Source of the DNA: an archaeon
GTDB taxonomy: Archaea > Thermoplasmatota > Thermoplasmata > JAJSAE01
DNA length: 36,120 nucleotides
Reading direction: 5' to 3'
NCBI GenBank assembly: GCA_024281315.1
Contig: JAJSAE010000061.1
Coordinates: forward strand, 1 to 36,120
The notes below the pieces were generated by a model that was given only the letters and a program-made list of their open reading frames with translations, had not been told where the DNA came from and ran no database searches. Made by a program: the position numbers and the translations under genes. How positions within the stretch are numbered: the stretch's first letter is position 1; each line of letters starts with the position of its first letter. This document shows positions 33,361-36,120 of this stretch, piece by piece.

Positions 33361-35804
33361 TTCTTCAGACCTCCGATGCTGTTCACCCTTCCTATTTCTT
33401 CTCCCGATTCATTCATCAGAATGACGCTGGGTGTTCCGAGCACGCTGTTTTTCTCCGCCAGCGCACCCCCCTCCGTGCTCTCCACATTGTACCATTCCCC
33501 CTGTAACGAAACATATTTTTCCAGATACATCTTCATGGAAGGGCAGTTGGGGCAGTGCTCCTTCCAGAAAAGAATATATCTTACCGCCTCTCCGCTCTTC
33601 TCATATGTCGTCGGTACGCTAACAGGGATTGCGACAGCCCCCCCAGCCTCCTCCGTTTTCCGTATGTTCAAAACGGGTATCTCACTCCCTTCGAGGCCGG
33701 CTCTGTGGGGGTCGGGCAGGCTCCGAAGTTCCTTTTCCTCCACCACGAACTCCTTTCTCTCGGCAAACTCCTCTTTCTTCCCGGTATTCCAGTTCTGGAC
33801 CGGCCTGAAATAGCCGACGACCCTTGAATATACTTCCGTGCTTTCTCCGCATTTCGGGCATTTGAAGTGCTCTCCGGATATGTAACCGTGTGTCTTGCAT
33901 ATGGAAAATGTGGGGGAGATGGTGTAGTATGGTAGCCGATAGTTCTCTGCGATTCTTCGCACCAGAAGTTTGCAGGTTTCCGCGTTATCCAGCGCTTCTC
34001 CGAGAAAGCCGTGCAGTACCGTGCCTCCCGTGTAGAGTGTCTGAAGCCCGTCCTGAAGGTCCAGCGCCTCGAATATATCATCGGTGTACTTTACGGGAAG
34101 CTGTGTGGAGTTGGTATAATATGGTTCGTCCTTTCCCGCGGTTATTATGTCCGAGTATTTTTCTCTGTCTATCTTGGCCAGCCTGTAGGAGGTGCCTTCT
34201 GCGGGGGTCGCCTCGAGATTGTATATATGTCCGGTCTCCTCCTGATAGCGCTCCAGTTTCTTTCTCATGAAATCGAGCACTCCCACTGCGAACCGCCTTC
34301 CCTCCTCGCTCCCGATGTCCTTTCCCATGAAGTTCAGCAGGCCTTCGTTCATGCCCACAAGACCGATGGTGGAGAAGTGGTTGTTAAGGTGGCCCGGATA
34401 CCGTTTGGTGTACGGGAGAAGGCCGTTTTCAAGGTTTCTTTCCACCACTTTCCTCTTGATCTCCAGTGAGTTTTTCGCAAGGTCCATGAGGCCCCCCAGC
34501 ATCTCGAAGAACTCCTCCTTACTGCCGGATAGGTATCCGATACGCGGCATGTTTATGGTAACCACTCCGATGGAACCGGTGGATTCCCCGGAACCGAAAA
34601 GGCCTCCTGTTTTTGCCTTCAGTTCCTTCAGGTTCAACTGCAGTCTGCAGCACATTGACCTTACATCGCTGGGGTTCAGGTCGCTGTTTATGAAGTTCTG
34701 GAAGTAAGGGAGGCCGTATTTTGCCGTCATATCGAAGAGAAGCGTTGCATTCTCGCTCTCCCAGTTGAAGTCCTCGGTTATATTATATGTGGGAATCGGG
34801 AATGTAAACGGCCTCCCGCTCGCATCCCCTTCCACCATTATCTCTATAAATGCTCTGTTTATGAGATCCATCTCGTTCTGCAGTTCTCCGTATGTGAATT
34901 CCATCAGTTCTCCGCCGATTATTGCCGGTTCATCCTTCATGTCCGGAGGTACGGTCCAGTCCAGTGTGATATTCGTAAACGGAGTCTGGCCGCCCCATCT
35001 GCTTGCCACATTGAGATTGAAAACGAACTGCTGAATTGCCTGTTTAATCTGCGCGTAGGAAAGACCGTCCGCTCTGACAAAGGGTGCAAGATATGTGTCG
35101 AAAGAGGAGAAGGCCATCGCTCCCGCCCATTCGTTCTGCAGCGTCCCGAGAAAATTGACCATCTGTCCCACGGCGGTTTCGAGATGCTTCGGCGGAGAGG
35201 AGGCAATCTTCCCCTCCACACCGTTGAATCCCTCGGTAAGAAGCTGTTTCAGGCTCCAACCGGCGCAGTACCCTGCTATCCCCATGGAGAGGTCGTGTAT
35301 ATGAAAATCACCGTTTCGATGTGCTTCTGCGACCTCCTGCGGATAGACCTTTGTAAGGGCGTAGTTGGCAACAACCGAACCCGCTGCATGCATTAAAAGA
35401 CCGGACAGAGAGTAACCGGAGTTGCTGTTCTCGTTCACTCTCCAGTCCAGCTGGTCAAGATAACCGTCCATTACCTTATCTACCTCCAGCATGGTCTCCT
35501 TCAGTTTTCTGATGTCCTCTCTCTGCTTTCTGTAAACGATATATGCCTTTGCAACCTTGCTGAAGTTCTCGGAAATGAGTGTTGCCTCCACCAGATCCTG
35601 TATATCTTCTATGGGGGGGATCTCGCCTTCGAATCTCTTTTCAAGCCTTCCAACCACCTTGTCGGAAAGACTGGCCGAAAGAAGCCGGGCAGTCTCTGGC
35701 ATATACCCCTTTGCCGCAAAGGCCTTATTAATTGCGGCGGTAATTCTCTCCTGCTCGAAATCCACCACATCCCCATTCCTTTTTCTAACATATTTCAGTG
35801 TCAT
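33348..35804 (-). CDS. nrdD: Anaerobic ribonucleoside-triphosphate reductase with fused glutaredoxin-like domain
   Basis: This class III reductase reduces ribonucleotides to deoxyribonucleotides with a glycyl radical. The 818 residues begin with an ATP cone (about 1-95, VRKRNGDVVDFEQERITAAI). The barrel core follows, then a zinc site (CKTHGYISGEHFKCPKC) and the radical site SRVVGYF with Gly664 and WNTGKKEEF. Unusually, about 75 further residues (about 740-818) form a glutaredoxin/thioredoxin-like domain with CPNC at 751-754 and a cis-Pro motif GTPS at 790-793. The start follows the nrdR stop directly (TGAATG), with GGAGG in the end of nrdR. Confidence 0.94.
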   Translation of the reverse strand: MTLKYVRKRNGDVVDFEQERITAAINKAFAAKGYMPETARLLSASLSDKVVGRLEKRFEGEIPPIEDIQDLVEATLISENFSKVAKAYIVYRKQREDIRKLKETMLEVDKVMDGYLDQLDWRVNENSNSGYSLSGLLMHAAGSVVANYALTKVYPQEVAEAHRNGDFHIHDLSMGIAGYCAGWSLKQLLTEGFNGVEGKIASSPPKHLETAVGQMVNFLGTLQNEWAGAMAFSSFDTYLAPFVRADGLSYAQIKQAIQQFVFNLNVASRWGGQTPFTNITLDWTVPPDMKDEPAIIGGELMEFTYGELQNEMDLINRAFIEIMVEGDASGRPFTFPIPTYNITEDFNWESENATLLFDMTAKYGLPYFQNFINSDLNPSDVRSMCCRLQLNLKELKAKTGGLFGSGESTGSIGVVTINMPRIGYLSGSKEEFFEMLGGLMDLAKNSLEIKRKVVERNLENGLLPYTKRYPGHLNNHFSTIGLVGMNEGLLNFMGKDIGSEEGRRFAVGVLDFMRKKLERYQEETGHIYNLEATPAEGTSYRLAKIDREKYSDIITAGKDEPYYTNSTQLPVKYTDDIFEALDLQDGLQTLYTGGTVLHGFLGEALDNAETCKLLVRRIAENYRLPYYTISPTFSICKTHGYISGEHFKCPKCGESTEVYSRVVGYFRPVQNWNTGKKEEFAERKEFVVEEKELRSLPDPHRAGLEGSEIPVLNIRKTEEAGGAVAIPVSVPTTYEKSGEAVRYILFWKEHCPNCPSMKMYLEKYVSLQGEWYNVESTEGGALAEKNSVLGTPSVILMNESGEEIGRVNSIGGLKKWLS

Positions 35805-36120
35805 TCATTTTCCTCCGTATCTCTCTTTTATAAGGTTTTTAATCTCCTCCTGAAACATCTCCACATCTGCGAACTCGCGATAGACCGAAGCGAATCGAAT
35901 ATAGGCGACCTTGTCCATGCCCCTGAGCCTTTCCATTACCATTTCGCCGATTTTGGAACTGGAGACCTCTATGGAGTCACTGTTCCTGATCTCCCTTTCT
36001 ATCTCCGCAGCGGCGAAGTCTATATCTTCCTGAGTGACCGGCCGTTTTTCGCAGGCCTTCATGATACCTTTCTTCAGTTTTTCAGAACGGAACTGCTCTC
36101 TTTCTCCGTTCTTTTTTATG
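35805..36120 (-). CDS. nrdR: Transcriptional repressor NrdR, partial (5' end off-window)
   Basis: The visible 104 codons cover the ATP-cone domain: IKKNGEREQFRSEKLKKGI and MKACEKRPV, followed by DFAAAEIEREIRN and VAYIRFASVYREF, a clear NrdR ending. The N-terminal zinc ribbon lies beyond position 36120. NrdR binds repeats upstream of ribonucleotide reductase genes and responds to ATP/dATP. Here it directly precedes nrdD and is likely to regulate its own operon. An internal ATG at 36062 is not the true start. Confidence 0.92.
   Translation of the reverse strand, partial: IKKNGEREQFRSEKLKKGIMKACEKRPVTQEDIDFAAAEIEREIRNSDSIEVSSSKIGEMVMERLRGMDKVAYIRFASVYREFADVEMFQEEIKNLIKERYGGK

Overview
This window is archaeal chromosome. 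It carries transcription factor B, a RadA recombinase, Gar1, archaeal-type leucyl- and phenylalanyl-tRNA synthetases, mevalonate kinase, a CDP-alcohol archaetidyltransferase-like enzyme, an MptE-type pterin pyrophosphokinase and a DUF373 membrane protein. Many genes have a TATA-like box about 25 bases before the start codon, which implies leaderless transcripts. The gene set points to a euryarchaeon, possibly of the Thermoplasmatota group, living at least partly without oxygen (NrdR-NrdD-NrdG). The lineage is inferred from gene content, not from a phylogeny.

Layout. 1-7239: start of an off-window gene, a four-helix membrane protein, pheS, a divergent operon DUF373-mptE-zinc-ribbon membrane protein, and a convergent RNA-decay pair (RNase J-like beta-CASP nuclease plus YhaM-like OB/HD exonuclease). 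7300-13352: mevalonate kinase with an isolated imidazolonepropionase, then uppP and leuS meeting tail to tail. 13413-22622: an accessory region with three secreted or membrane-anchored proteins. Two have eight-repeat PQQ-type beta-propellers, and all three appear to end in a cytoplasmic Pro/Gln-rich tail and a zinc ribbon. Among them lie a decayed IS481-type element, the remnant of an AAA ATPase gene and an Xaa-Pro peptidase. 22758-23223: a RelE/ribbon-helix-helix toxin-antitoxin pair with a palindromic operator.

23284-28849: housekeeping genes: dph6-like PP-loop ligase, radA, a DNA-repair-associated type phosphoesterase, two tandem paralogous membrane proteins (the second apparently lacking a standard start codon), a membrane protein with a PH-like C-terminus, and argF. 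28850-29156 holds no gene that I can recognise. 29157-32648: gar1-tfb operon, a GNAT acetyltransferase, a Fap7-like kinase and a CDP-alcohol phosphotransferase. 32665-36120: the anaerobic ribonucleotide reductase operon nrdR-nrdD-nrdG, with a glutaredoxin-like domain fused to NrdD.

The best candidate for an undescribed system is the family of zinc-ribbon-tailed surface proteins at 13413-22622. Two of them share an almost identical promoter, leader and signal peptide. The other striking points are a 45-base double-hairpin insertion inside the transposase gene and a probable ACG start codon at 26152.
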